Shown: one piece after another, positions 8,472-16,703 of the stretch
Numbering within the stretch: position 1 is the first letter of the stretch
How the letters are laid out: the number at the start of each line of letters is the position of its first letter
Assembly: GCA_902767775.1 (NCBI GenBank)
Contig: CACXIP010000027.1
Span: forward strand, 1 to 64,000
Direction: 5' to 3'
Source: an uncultured Prevotellaceae bacterium
Lineage (GTDB): Bacteria; Bacteroidota; Bacteroidia; Bacteroidales; Bacteroidaceae
DNA: 64,000 bases
Made by a program: the position numbers and the translations under genes
The notes under the pieces: generated by a model
What the model was told of the DNA's origin: nothing
What the model saw: only the letters and a program-made list of their open reading frames with translations
The model's database searches: none

Positions 8472-9170
8472 ATGGAAGAAAAACTGAAAATTCTGTTGTG
8501 CGAAGACGAGGAGAACCTCGGTATGCTGCTTCGCGAGTACCTGCAGGCTAAGAACTTTGTCGCCGAGCTCTGTCTCGACGGCGAGGAAGGATATAAGGAG
8601 TTTCTCAAGACCAAGTATGATATCTGTGTGCTCGACGTGATGATGCCGAAGAAAGACGGCTTCACCCTGGCGCAGGAAATCAGGCAGATCAACGCTGAGA
8701 TTCCCATCATCTTCCTCACTGCCAAGCAACTCAAGGACGATATCCTCGAAGGATTCAAAATCGGTGCCGACGACTACATCACCAAACCGTTCTCCATGGA
8801 GGAGCTGGTGATGCGCATCGAGGCCATCCTCAGGCGTGTGAAGGGAAAGAAGACCAAGGAGTCGACCGTCTATCATATCGGACGCTTCGTCTTCGACACC
8901 CAGAAGCAACTGCTCACCATCGGTGAGAAACAGACTAAACTCACCACGAAGGAGAACGAGCTGCTCGCGCTGCTCTGCGCCCATGCCAACGAAATCCTCC
9001 AGCGTGACTTCGCCCTGAAGACCATCTGGATCGACGACAACTATTTCAACGCCCGCTCAATGGATGTCTACATCACCAAACTGCGCAAGCACCTCAAGGA
9101 TGACGAGCAGATTGAGATTATCAACATCCACGGCAAAGGCTACAAACTCATCACTCCGGAAGAGGAGTAA
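8472..9170 (+). CDS. rprY: OmpR-family response regulator, RprY-like
   Basis: The 232-residue protein has a receiver domain (about 6-122) with acidic pocket CEDEE, phospho-acceptor D55 in VLDVMMPKKDG, T in FLTAKQ and K in TKPFS, followed by a winged-helix OmpR/PhoB domain (about 130-228) ending HGKGYKLITPEEE. It is the expected partner of the upstream kinase (gap 5 bp) and should bind DNA after phosphorylation. RprY homologues are nearly universal in Bacteroidales, which supports the name. Confidence 0.94.
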   Translation: MEEKLKILLCEDEENLGMLLREYLQAKNFVAELCLDGEEGYKEFLKTKYDICVLDVMMPKKDGFTLAQEIRQINAEIPIIFLTAKQLKDDILEGFKIGADDYITKPFSMEELVMRIEAILRRVKGKKTKESTVYHIGRFVFDTQKQLLTIGEKQTKLTTKENELLALLCAHANEILQRDFALKTIWIDDNYFNARSMDVYITKLRKHLKDDEQIEIINIHGKGYKLITPEEE

Positions 9171-9208
9171 GAATCTCTCTCAGCCCTCCCCAAGCGGGAG
9201 GGATTTTT

Positions 9209-9292
9209 TTTGGTCGTTTGGTGGTTTGGTGGTTTGGTCGTTTGGTTGTTTGGTGGTTTAGTGGTTTGGTCGTTTGGTTGTTTAGGTTTTGG
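9209..9292 (+). repeat. Octamer array TTTGGTCG / TTTGGTGG
   Basis: About ten imperfect tandem octamers (TTTGGTCG, TTTGGTGG, TTTGGTTG, TTTAGTGG) start about 38 bp after the rprY stop codon. The same octamer family occurs after rny (38046-38126), between the partial HAD gene and mnmA (63730-63822), and in reverse complement at 9724-9772. Confidence 0.85.
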
Positions 9293-9340
9293 GAGTTTAG
9301 GAGTTTAGACGATAGTCCTACAAGAATGCCGGTGCAACCT

Positions 9341-9364
9341 GTGGGGACGCGATGTATCGCGTCC
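9341..9364 (+). repeat. REP palindrome with GTGG foot (copy 2)
   Basis: GTGG is followed by GGACGCGAT-gt-ATCGCGTCC, the same hairpin as at 6233. GTGG is the known alternative foot tetranucleotide of RAYT-linked REPs. Confidence 0.8.
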
Positions 9365-9392
9365 GCTTGAGATGCCTGTCGTGTGCAGCGTG

Positions 9393-9418
9393 GTAGAGAC
9401 GTCCATATATGGCGTCTC
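9393..9418 (+). repeat. REP-like palindrome with GTAG foot (copy 3)
   Basis: GTAG is followed by AGACGTCCATATATGGCGTC-TC, an imperfect palindrome around CCATATATGG. It lies 29 bp after copy 2 in the same orientation, forming a two-REP unit. Confidence 0.7.
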
Positions 9419-9723
9419 CCAGCCAAAAATGCCGTTACCCGCATGGCAATTTATGCTTAATTACATGATAATTATATGTTTTTCTTTTCACACGAATGTC
9501 CATAAATCGCTCACGAATTTTTCATCCTTTTTGCGAGTGCCTTGGCACTTTTTCAAGTTTTCCTATACGCTAAGGTTTTTTCAGATTTTTTATTCTTTTT
9601 CCTAAGCGGAGCGTTTTTTTATTTTCTCTTCTTTCACCACCGCTAATACTTTCTAACTTGTCGGACTACAGTCTAAACTCCTATACTCCTTACAAAAAAG
9701 TCATGTGTCTAAACTCCTAAACT

Positions 9724-9772
9724 CCCAAAAAACCAAACCACCAAACGACTAAACGACCAAACGACCAACCTA
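9724..9772 (-). repeat. Octamer array, reverse complement
   Basis: CCAAACCACCAAACGACTAA and the following CGACCAAACGACCAACC are the octamer array on the minus strand. It lies directly after the stop codon of the small membrane-protein gene read on that strand. Confidence 0.8.
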
Positions 9773-9976
9773 ATACTTGCTCCTTCTTCGGTAGGCGGCG
9801 ACGATGATGGCGGCACCCGCAAGGATGATCAGCAGGGAGAACAGCAGCCAGATGTTGCTGTCGTTGAGATGGGTGGGGTATCCCACGACGAGCATCAGAC
9901 AGCCCAGGGCGAGCCATCCACAACCTGCTGTGACCGAGGCGAAGAGACGCCGGAATGATGCCGACAAACGATTCAT
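9770..9976 (-). CDS. Small two-helix membrane protein
   Basis: The 68-residue protein has two hydrophobic helices (about residues 16-32 and 42-61) and a basic C-terminus (YRRRSKY). It matches no family I can name. It is likely real because the minus strand carries a -7 box TAATTTTG (complement at 10049-10056) about 73 bp upstream and because it is separate from both neighbours. It is convergent with rprY and divergent from rpsF. Function unknown. Confidence 0.55.
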   Translation of the reverse strand: MNRLSASFRRLFASVTAGCGWLALGCLMLVVGYPTHLNDSNIWLLFSLLIILAGAAIIVAAYRRRSKY

Positions 9977-10048
9977 ATGGCTTAACTTCTTTAACTTCTA
10001 TAACGACTTATCTACTCAATTTCCATTGAATAAGCTTGGATTTTGGGG

Positions 10049-10056
10049 CAAAATTA
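10049..10056 (-). promoter_or_regulatory. -7 box TAATTTTG of small membrane protein
   Basis: CAAAATTA on the plus strand reads TAATTTTG on the minus strand, upstream of the gene starting at 9976. Confidence 0.5.
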
Positions 10057-10106
10057 CGAAATAGAAGGGGTAAAATGGTCTATTTGAGGCAAAAAAACAA
10101 AAAATA

Positions 10107-10138
10107 TTTTGTGGGATGGGGAAAAAGCAGTACCTTTG
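10107..10138 (+). promoter_or_regulatory. Promoter of rpsF-rpsR-rplI
   Basis: TTTTG at 10107-10111 and TACCTTTG at 10131-10138 are separated by 19 bp, a good -33/-7 pair. It places the rpsF start at 10184 rather than the upstream in-frame 10109, which lies within the promoter. Confidence 0.7.
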
Positions 10139-10183
10139 CACCGCATTTTTGCAAAACAACATTTTTTAATCATTATTTTCTTT

Positions 10184-10531
10184 ATGAATCAATACGAAAC
10201 CGTTTTCATTTTGACTCCCGTTTTGTCTGATGAACAGATGAAGGAAACGGTCGCTAAGTTCAAGAAAATCCTCACCGACAAAGGTGCTGAGATTGTGAAT
10301 GAAGAGGCCTGGGGAAGACTGAAACTGGCTTATCCTATCCAGAAGAAATCGTCGGGCTTCTATGTCCTGCTCGAGTTCAAGGCTGAGCCAGAAGTGATCA
10401 AAACTCTTGAGACCGGCTACCGCCGTGATGAGAAAGTCATTCGTTTCATGACTGTCAAGCTCGAAAAGTATGCTGCACAGTATGCTGAGAAGAGACGTAA
10501 CAAATTAGGTAAAAAAGCAGAGGAGGCATAA
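10184..10531 (+). CDS. rpsF: 30S ribosomal protein bS6
   Basis: The 115-residue protein begins [18 protein letters not shown], the usual bS6 opening, and has the RRM-like beta-alpha fold pattern with [16 protein letters not shown]. bS6 binds bS18 and 16S rRNA in the small-subunit platform. ATG 10184 is fixed by homology and by the promoter. rpsR follows after 2 bp and rplI after 18 bp, the conserved rpsF-rpsR-rplI operon. Confidence 0.97.
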   Translation: MNQYETVFILTPVLSDEQMKETVAKFKKILTDKGAEIVNEEAWGRLKLAYPIQKKSSGFYVLLEFKAEPEVIKTLETGYRRDEKVIRFMTVKLEKYAAQYAEKRRNKLGKKAEEA

Positions 10532-10533
10532 CC

Positions 10534-10803
10534 ATGGCAGAGAAAGATACTGAGATCCGTTACCTGACCCCGCCGTCAGTCGACACCAAGAAGAAGAAGT
10601 ATTGCCGTTTCAAGAAGAGCGGCATCAAGTACATCGACTACAAAGATCCCGAGTTCCTGAAGAAGTTCCTCAACGAGCAGGGTAAGATTCTTCCCCGCCG
10701 CATCACCGGAACCTCGCTGAAGTACCAGCGCCGCGTGGCCACCGCCATCAAGCGTGCCCGCCAGATCGCTCTGCTTCCTTATGTAACTGATTTGATGAAA
10801 TAA
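10534..10803 (+). CDS. rpsR: 30S ribosomal protein bS18
   Basis: The 89-residue protein contains the bS18 core [20 protein letters not shown] and [20 protein letters not shown]. The N-terminus ([20 protein letters not shown]) is longer than in E. coli, as in other Bacteroidetes. It pairs with bS6 on the ribosome and is encoded 2 bp after rpsF. Confidence 0.97.
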   Translation: MAEKDTEIRYLTPPSVDTKKKKYCRFKKSGIKYIDYKDPEFLKKFLNEQGKILPRRITGTSLKYQRRVATAIKRARQIALLPYVTDLMK

Positions 10804-10821
10804 AGTAGAGGAGGAAACAGA

Positions 10822-11373
10822 ATGAAGATTATACTGAAAGAAGATATTATCGGTCTGGGTTACAAGAACGACGTGGTGGTGGTAAAGGATGGCTACGGCC
10901 GCAACTACCTCATCCCCACAGGAAAAGGCGTTATCGCTTCTCCCTCAGCACTCAAGGTGCTGGCTGAGAACCTTCGCCAGCAGGCACACAAAATCGAGGC
11001 TCAGAAGGCAGCTGCTGAAAAGCGTGCCGCACAGCTCGAGGGTGTTGCTCTGGAGATTCCCGCAAAGGTGAGCGCCACAGGACAGCTCTACGGTTCTGTC
11101 AACACCAACATCGTTTCCCAGGAGCTTGCTAAGAAAGGCATCGAGGTCGACCGCAAAATCATCACCATGCGCGACATCAAGACCGTGGGCGATTATGAGG
11201 CTCTTATCCACTTCTTCAAGGACGTGGAGGTGAGAGTGCCCGTCAAGGTCGTTGCTGAGGGTGTGAAGGAAGAGGCTCCCGCCGTGGACGCAGAAGAGGC
11301 CGCTCCCATCGTGGAGGTTGAGGAGACTTACGATCCCGAAGACGAGGACGAGGACATCCCCGCAGCTGAGTAA
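10822..11373 (+). CDS. rplI: 50S ribosomal protein bL9 with acidic tail
   Basis: The 183-residue protein starts MKIILKEDIIGLGYKNDVVV and has the bL9 signature GYGRNYLIPTGKG (about residues 24-36), a long connecting helix and the C-terminal rRNA-binding domain. Residues about 148-183 add a strongly acidic extension (EEAPAVDAEEAAP ... DPEDEDEDIPAAE), making it about 35 residues longer than the usual ~149. It ends the rpsF operon and is followed by a strong terminator. Confidence 0.96.
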   Translation: MKIILKEDIIGLGYKNDVVVVKDGYGRNYLIPTGKGVIASPSALKVLAENLRQQAHKIEAQKAAAEKRAAQLEGVALEIPAKVSATGQLYGSVNTNIVSQELAKKGIEVDRKIITMRDIKTVGDYEALIHFFKDVEVRVPVKVVAEGVKEEAPAVDAEEAAPIVEVEETYDPEDEDEDIPAAE

Positions 11374-11400
11374 ACATACAATCCCTTCGGGGGAAAAGAT

Positions 11401-11439
11401 AAAAAGACAGAAGCATGGTTTTGTGCTTCTGTCTTTTTT
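11401..11439 (+). terminator. Rho-independent terminator after rplI
   Basis: AAAAAGACAGAAGCA (11401-11415), loop, TGCTTCTGTCTTTTTT (11424-11439): a 15-bp stem with A and T tails, so it may work in both directions and also stop the convergent giant gene. Confidence 0.88.
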
Positions 11440-11455
11440 GTATGCCTTTTGAAAA

Positions 11456-14400
11456 CTATGCCTGAGGTAGGTTGTCAATCAGTCTGTCTATATCCAAGAG
11501 CCTTTTTTGTATGATTCCCGCGCGTTTGCCGTAACGTTCAACCAGCATAGATAAGGTATCGTAGTGTTGCCGGACTTCAGAGACATTCTTATGGGCAGAG
11601 TGGTGCCGGATGAAAGCCAACTCCACCATAATCATGTTGAACAAATAAGACTCCTTGCAGACCTCCTCTTGGGGCAAGGCTGACAACTGTCTCATGGCAT
11701 CTTGAATATTGCCTTGTTCGATATAGCAGAATACGCGCACCAAATTGTTGTGAGTCATGGCTTCTTTGTCACCTTTGGCAACCATCATGTCTTTCTCCAA
11801 ATATTGCAGGGCTTCTGCATGCCGCCCCGACTCAGCCATGATGTATGCAGCCCAGTAATAGAATAAATCAAAACTCTCAACCTTGAGTTGACTTTTTCTC
11901 TGTTCGGCCTCGCATTTTTGAAGAATAGTACGAGCCTTGTCTGTATAGCCCGCGCGGAACAAATCCTCAATGTATGCTATCATAAATCCAACTCTGTCAA
12001 GCTGATTGCCCTCTTTCAGCAATTGATGATATTGATTGATGGCTTCATCATAACGGCTGAGATAAAAGAGTGCTTGGGCAAGTTGAAGTTGAAACGCTTT
12101 TGTTTGCTCCAATCCAGATTCTTTGACTTCATCCCAGATGTTCAGTATGTCCTGCCAGTCACAATGTTTTTGGTGATGTAGCATGAGGAATAGATAGCAG
12201 TTGCCGTCAACATTCTCTCCTAAAAAGCAAAATGCGTCGATGGCTTGCCGAACTAAGGCAACCTGATTGTCGTCTCCTTTCCAAAACTCTTCATTGTCAT
12301 ACAATTGGCGTACAGCCGAGATGGTATGTTCGGCATTCCTGAATTTTGCATATCCGGAATCGGCATCGTTCATCAGTCGCAGCATTGTTTCGTCATCCAC
12401 AGGTTGATGCTCATCACCAGATGACAACAACTCCAATGCCAACAACAGGGTGTAAGTTTCTTTATCGCCCAGCATATCTTCATCAATCAACCTTTGTGCT
12501 TCATCACGCATGGCGTTTAGTTTTTCTGACTCTTCCATAATATGATAATGTATCATGAGCGAGGCCATTACTTGAGCGCGGATGGGAGATTCCTTGTCAT
12601 CCGCCATCTGCTCCATGCGGGGAATCATGAAATCCTCATATTGAGGATGCTCCCATTGTACTACGTCATACAAGGTAAGCGGCAGACTGCGTTCCAGTTT
12701 ATCCTGGTTCCAACATTCCATATACTTTGAAATCTGATAGTAGAAATAACTATTGATGGGTTCTTCCGATTCAGACGTGTGAATATAGTAAAGGTTCTTC
12801 AAATCTATGGATAGGTGGCTTAAATACGGCTCCATCTCTTCATAACGGCCAGTGGCAGCCAAGCACATGCATAACGGCTCTTTAACGTCGCCCAAAACGG
12901 CATCCACCTCTTGATTGTCTTCCGCAATCTGCTTAAGCTCCATCATGTCTTCCGCAATCTGTTGCACCTGTGCAGCATCATTCACCCTATAGCCTTTAAA
13001 TACGATGCTGTGGGCTATATTGTAGTTCCTGTTGTAACGGCGTATATAGTATGAAACGCCACTTTGTTCCAAAGAGTCTTGTTGGCATACTTCTTCGTAT
13101 AGTGCAAATCCCTGCTCGTAAAGTTGGTTGGCTTCGCGGCGGATAATTGTTTTCCTCGCTTCTTCAATGAAGGAATAGGCAATCCGACCTATAGCCCATA
13201 GCCGGTTTCCATTTTCTTGCCGTTGTTCATAAACCTGTTTCAATTGTTGAAGGACTTGGCGTTGTCGACGATAATCTCCCACTTCTTGATAAATAGCCTG
13301 CAGGTCGTCATAATAGGTGGCGCTTGGTTTTGCTTCTCCATGTTCCACCATCTCTTTGTGGAGTGATAAGGCTTGGATGCCAGCCTGGATGGCTTCATTC
13401 GGCATGGAAGCCTTCTTATATGCGTCGCAAGCCAGACTGTAATACTCGATGTGTTTTTGTTTCGGCAATGAAGGCAGGGTTACGGCAACTTCGCAGATGC
13501 GGGCTGCATGCCTGTAATGTTTCAATCCAATCAGCCAACAGGCACCGTTGTTCATGGAGGCATGTTGAAGATCATCCCGGTCGGGCATATTGGTCTGTTC
13601 ATCGTAGAGATGAGCCAGCTGATGGAGCAGACTTTCGAAACGCTGCTCTTTCCCATCGTCGCAAGCCAAGGCCATCTGCATGAGAAGTGCTTCGCGCCTC
13701 GCATTGATGGTGGCTTTCAGGTAGTCTCCGTTGGTGTTTAATGCTCGTTGGATGCAGTCATTGCAGCGATTCCAGTCACCTAAAGCATTGGCAATGAGGA
13801 AATTGGGTAGGAAAATGTATTGAGAGATAGCTGCCAAATGCTGTAAGGCTTGGCTGTACAAATCGTCTGCTTCTTTGATGTCGCCCAAACGACATAGGCA
13901 TAAGGCTTTGATGCATTGGAATATGGCTATTATACCTTTATTAATGTCTTCATCGTTGTCTTCAGCTATTTTCATGCGATTCAACATGAGGTCGGCTTTT
14001 TCTGCGATATGTCTGATGCGTGTCTCAGATATGATGAATGGTAAGTTGAAGGTGAGAAATTCGGAGGCTTTCCCGATATTTAGTTTTTCAAGGCTGATGC
14101 TTTCCCAAGTATCTTCCATGGGGGTTTCATCCTCACTGGTGCCCACCGCATTGTCAATGGCCTCAATCATTCCCTTCTTGACTTTCTTTGGAAGCAGCCA
14201 CATGCTCCTGATTCTTTTTTTCACGATGTTCATGCTTTCTTTGTCGTTTCCAAGCAATGCGAAAATAGCATTCATCATTTCGCTTGATGTGCCTGTCAGG
14301 TAAATCGTGAGAATGGTAGTATAACCAATGCTTCTCGCTGCTCTTTGAGAGTCGTATGCATCAAGGGCAAAAAGCACTTCCCTGGCATTGTCTCCAGACA

Positions 14401-16324
14401 TCATAAAGCAGAGTCTTAAGATGGAGTAATGTTTTTGAACATAATCATTTTGGCTGTCCAATAGCCTTTGAAGAAATATTTCTGCCTCGATGTTTTGATA
14501 GGGTCTTTCAAGAGTATGGTCAAGAGATATGGCTTTTGAAAATCCTGCCAGCCAACATATTGGATCATATAATAATGCTTCCCCCCACTTTCGGGTGGAA
14601 AGAAACCGGCGGAGTGTTTTTTGATAAGATGAGATAAGGTTGCCACGCCATCTGTGTACTTGTTTCTCGTCGCTAAGGTAGCGCTCTGAGGCTATAGTGT
14701 GTAATTCTTGTTCATCGAGGCGCACCAAACCGTCGATTGGTGTGACAAATTGCTCTACTGAGCTGTAAAAGGCTGCCCAATCGATATTGTTGAGGTCCGT
14801 CTGCCGTTGCAGCATTTCTTCCGGTACGCCCAGTTTTGTTGTACACAGCATACCGAAGAATTGCCGCACGACATTTTCTCCATAGTCGTTTTCCAATCTG
14901 TCAAGAACTCTTTCCAGCATTTCTGTCGCATTGTTGACTTGCAGATAGCTGTTCATGAAGGCGTCAAGTTGTTCATAGACACCAAATTGTATCACCTCGT
15001 CCAAAAAAATACGCAGCAATTTGATGTTGGCAAACAATTGCTGGTTGGCTATGTGCAGGAATTGTTTTTCCGACAATCCTTTGGCAAATTGTTTCAGATA
15101 TTGTTTGCTGATGCCGATGATTTCTGAAGTGGTGGGAGCGACCATGTGAACTTTGGCGTATTGTCTTCCGCTATGTTTTGCCATGGACGATGCGCAGTGT
15201 TCAAATAAGCCATTATTGGTGCTGACAATCAGGTTGGCATCGATGTTTTCCATCCACTCAAGTGTCCTTTCCTCTTCTGAAGCCAGATGCTCCAAACCAT
15301 CGATTATCCATATGAGTCCGCTTCTGGATTTGATACCACTTGCCTTCTTTGAGGCGTTCAAGTGTTCCAGGGCCAGGGCGGCCGTGTTGACCTTGTTGTC
15401 GAGGAAAGTACGTATCACGTTAGGTTGCCCTTTTCGCCAATTGGCCAGCAAGGCGCTTTTGCCAAAGCCCTTCGCCTCGTTGATTATCAGGCACCATTTC
15501 CCCTTTTTTGTTTTTCTCGCTTTGCCTTTATGGGTGTCCTCCGACTGGCACGACTCCAAGTCCATTACTTGCGCTTCCAGCATGTCCAGCATTCCTTTGT
15601 TCTGGTAAACCTTTTGAAAGTTGAGCATTCGTGCTTGTTGTGTCTCCAGCATGACGGCAACAGGGTCAACCTCTTTCTCGGGGTATAATTCATTGATAAG
15701 GGTTGCGAACTGTTGGTACACCTTTTTTGCCAAGTCTTTGGGAGACCCATATCTTGACAATTGGCATCGTCCTTGTTCGGCATGTTCGTGCAAGGTCTGT
15801 TTCAGCTGGTTGAGTTTCTGGGCTCTGAGGCTGTCTTTCTGTTCTTGGTGTTGGGCGGGAGTTTTTTTGTCTTGTCGTATGAAAAACTGGGCATGTATGG
15901 GTTGCTCGCTTTTCAGCACACCGTATTGTATCTCCATCTCAGTGATGCTCATTTGCTGGGCAACACAGTTTTTCACCCAAGGGTAGCGGTTGACAAGTCT
16001 CGGGTTCAATTCCAAGTCATTCGCCGTTGGTGTCCACCCGTATCTGCCGCCGATAAGACCGATGAAAAAGGGGCGTGTGCGTTCTATCTCGTCCAAGCAA
16101 ATCTCAATGACTCTGCCTGTTTGGGCTTCTTCTTCTGTTACGCCCCAGCGCAAATCGACAACAGAGAAATCTACATTCCGGCGTTGGCAGAGACGCTTGA
16201 GGGCTGGGAACGTCTTTTTCACAAGCATGTCACGTTCTGCCTGCATGTCGGCAAAAGTGGAAGAGAGAAACACGCGTATGTGGCGATTCCTATAAAAATC
16301 TGTATTGCTGTTTTTCTGTTTCAT
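11456..16324 (-). CDS. DUF4062-STAND NTPase-TPR protein (NLR-like, candidate defence)
   Basis: This 1622-residue protein has an N-terminal DUF4062 domain (about residues 16-110: RHIRVFLSSTFADMQAERD, then DFSVVDLRWGVTEEEAQ), a STAND/NACHT-type NTPase with Walker A GFGKSALLANW (about 284-294) and Walker B GLIWIIDGLEHLA (about 338-345), a helical middle, and a long alpha-solenoid (about 830-1610) whose helices resemble TPR repeats. The layout resembles eukaryotic NPHP3/TEP1-like and bacterial NLR-like proteins, in which ligand binding on the repeats triggers oligomerisation and the N-terminal domain acts as effector; anti-phage function is inference. The longer frame to 16411 starts inside REP repeats, so ATG 16324 is preferred. 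It is a single-gene island between rplI and fabD. Confidence 0.85.
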   Translation of the reverse strand: MKQKNSNTDFYRNRHIRVFLSSTFADMQAERDMLVKKTFPALKRLCQRRNVDFSVVDLRWGVTEEEAQTGRVIEICLDEIERTRPFFIGLIGGRYGWTPTANDLELNPRLVNRYPWVKNCVAQQMSITEMEIQYGVLKSEQPIHAQFFIRQDKKTPAQHQEQKDSLRAQKLNQLKQTLHEHAEQGRCQLSRYGSPKDLAKKVYQQFATLINELYPEKEVDPVAVMLETQQARMLNFQKVYQNKGMLDMLEAQVMDLESCQSEDTHKGKARKTKKGKWCLIINEAKGFGKSALLANWRKGQPNVIRTFLDNKVNTAALALEHLNASKKASGIKSRSGLIWIIDGLEHLASEEERTLEWMENIDANLIVSTNNGLFEHCASSMAKHSGRQYAKVHMVAPTTSEIIGISKQYLKQFAKGLSEKQFLHIANQQLFANIKLLRIFLDEVIQFGVYEQLDAFMNSYLQVNNATEMLERVLDRLENDYGENVVRQFFGMLCTTKLGVPEEMLQRQTDLNNIDWAAFYSSVEQFVTPIDGLVRLDEQELHTIASERYLSDEKQVHRWRGNLISSYQKTLRRFLSTRKWGEALLYDPICWLAGFSKAISLDHTLERPYQNIEAEIFLQRLLDSQNDYVQKHYSILRLCFMMSGDNAREVLFALDAYDSQRAARSIGYTTILTIYLTGTSSEMMNAIFALLGNDKESMNIVKKRIRSMWLLPKKVKKGMIEAIDNAVGTSEDETPMEDTWESISLEKLNIGKASEFLTFNLPFIISETRIRHIAEKADLMLNRMKIAEDNDEDINKGIIAIFQCIKALCLCRLGDIKEADDLYSQALQHLAAISQYIFLPNFLIANALGDWNRCNDCIQRALNTNGDYLKATINARREALLMQMALACDDGKEQRFESLLHQLAHLYDEQTNMPDRDDLQHASMNNGACWLIGLKHYRHAARICEVAVTLPSLPKQKHIEYYSLACDAYKKASMPNEAIQAGIQALSLHKEMVEHGEAKPSATYYDDLQAIYQEVGDYRRQRQVLQQLKQVYEQRQENGNRLWAIGRIAYSFIEEARKTIIRREANQLYEQGFALYEEVCQQDSLEQSGVSYYIRRYNRNYNIAHSIVFKGYRVNDAAQVQQIAEDMMELKQIAEDNQEVDAVLGDVKEPLCMCLAATGRYEEMEPYLSHLSIDLKNLYYIHTSESEEPINSYFYYQISKYMECWNQDKLERSLPLTLYDVVQWEHPQYEDFMIPRMEQMADDKESPIRAQVMASLMIHYHIMEESEKLNAMRDEAQRLIDEDMLGDKETYTLLLALELLSSGDEHQPVDDETMLRLMNDADSGYAKFRNAEHTISAVRQLYDNEEFWKGDDNQVALVRQAIDAFCFLGENVDGNCYLFLMLHHQKHCDWQDILNIWDEVKESGLEQTKAFQLQLAQALFYLSRYDEAINQYHQLLKEGNQLDRVGFMIAYIEDLFRAGYTDKARTILQKCEAEQRKSQLKVESFDLFYYWAAYIMAESGRHAEALQYLEKDMMVAKGDKEAMTHNNLVRVFCYIEQGNIQDAMRQLSALPQEEVCKESYLFNMIMVELAFIRHHSAHKNVSEVRQHYDTLSMLVERYGKRAGIIQKRLLDIDRLIDNLPQA

Positions 16325-16351
16325 ATCATTACAAAAAGGCTGTTCAGCATC

Positions 16352-16375
16352 GTAGGGACGTGATACATCACGTCT
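16352..16375 (+). repeat. REP palindrome with GTAG foot (copy 4)
   Basis: GTAG then GGACGTGAT-ac-ATCACGTCTCC. It is in the transcribed leader of the STAND gene and faces copy 5 in inverted orientation, the arrangement called BIME in enterobacteria. Confidence 0.8.
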
Positions 16376-16413
16376 CCCACCAAAAATGTCATGAAAATCC
16401 GTATATGTCACTT

Positions 16414-16437
16414 AGACGCAATATATTGCGTCTCTAC
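16414..16437 (-). repeat. REP palindrome with GTAG foot (copy 5)
   Basis: AGACGCAATATATTGCGTCT (16414-16433) is a perfect 20-bp palindrome, followed by CTAC at 16434-16437, which is GTAG on the minus strand. The flank CAGACTGAGCAC is the reverse complement of GTGCTCAGTCTG seen beside other copies. Confidence 0.85.
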
Positions 16438-16510
16438 AGACTGAGCACGGACATGCTTGATCATGGTGGAAAACGCCGTTAAGTGTGCCAGATGGAGTCC
16501 TTCATTATTG

Positions 16511-16518
16511 CAAAGGTA
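16511..16518 (-). promoter_or_regulatory. -7 box TACCTTTG of the STAND gene
   Basis: CAAAGGTA on the plus strand reads TACCTTTG on the minus strand, about 187 bp upstream of the start codon. Confidence 0.55.
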
Positions 16519-16540
16519 CATTTTTTTTGTTGTAATACAG

Positions 16541-16613
16541 CGAAGTTAACCTTGTCTCGGCATAAAAAATATGCCCGCACATTTTGTTCTGCTCTCGACT
16601 TTATGTAACTTTG
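16541..16613 (+). promoter_or_regulatory. Family B promoter cassette upstream of fabD
   Basis: CGAAGTTAACCTTGTCTCGG, then CATAAAAAAT, GCACATTTTGTTCTGCTCTC and GAC, ending in the -7 box TAACTTTG (16606-16613). TTTTG near 16583-16587 is a plausible -33. The same cassette occurs twice in tandem before hsdM (19494-19642) with only a few changes. Confidence 0.8.
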
Positions 16614-16703
16614 CAGTCTCAATTGGAAACATCCCTTGGGGATGTGTTTATGTTAAGGCTGTCGGCGTTAGCCGGCAGACAGTTTTATGCAAATTTTTTA
16701 AAG

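Larger units (their letters stand above)
9171..9769. repeat. Repeat-filled spacer after rprY
   Basis: These ~600 bp hold an octamer array (9209-9292), two REP palindromes (9341-9364, 9393-9418), one partial copy of the CACACGAATG/CTCACGAATTTTTCA repeat (9486-9525), and a reverse-complement octamer array (9724-9772) at the right end. The two octamer arrays face each other across 430 bp. I see no credible gene. Confidence 0.8.
16325..16703. promoter_or_regulatory. Divergent regulatory region between STAND gene and fabD
   Basis: The leader of the STAND gene (about 180 nt) carries an inverted pair of REP palindromes (16352-16375 and 16414-16437). Its -7 box TACCTTTG is on the minus strand at 16511-16518. 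Immediately beyond lies the family B promoter cassette of fabD (16541-16613). No gene is present. Confidence 0.7.

Noticed and set aside
9209-9292. Tandem octamers as a CRISPR array
   Set aside because: Unit is 8 bp with no spacers and no cas genes nearby.
16325-16411. N-terminal 29 residues of the STAND protein from the ATG at 16411
   Set aside because: This part is encoded by a REP palindrome; the DUF4062 domain starts normally from ATG 16324.
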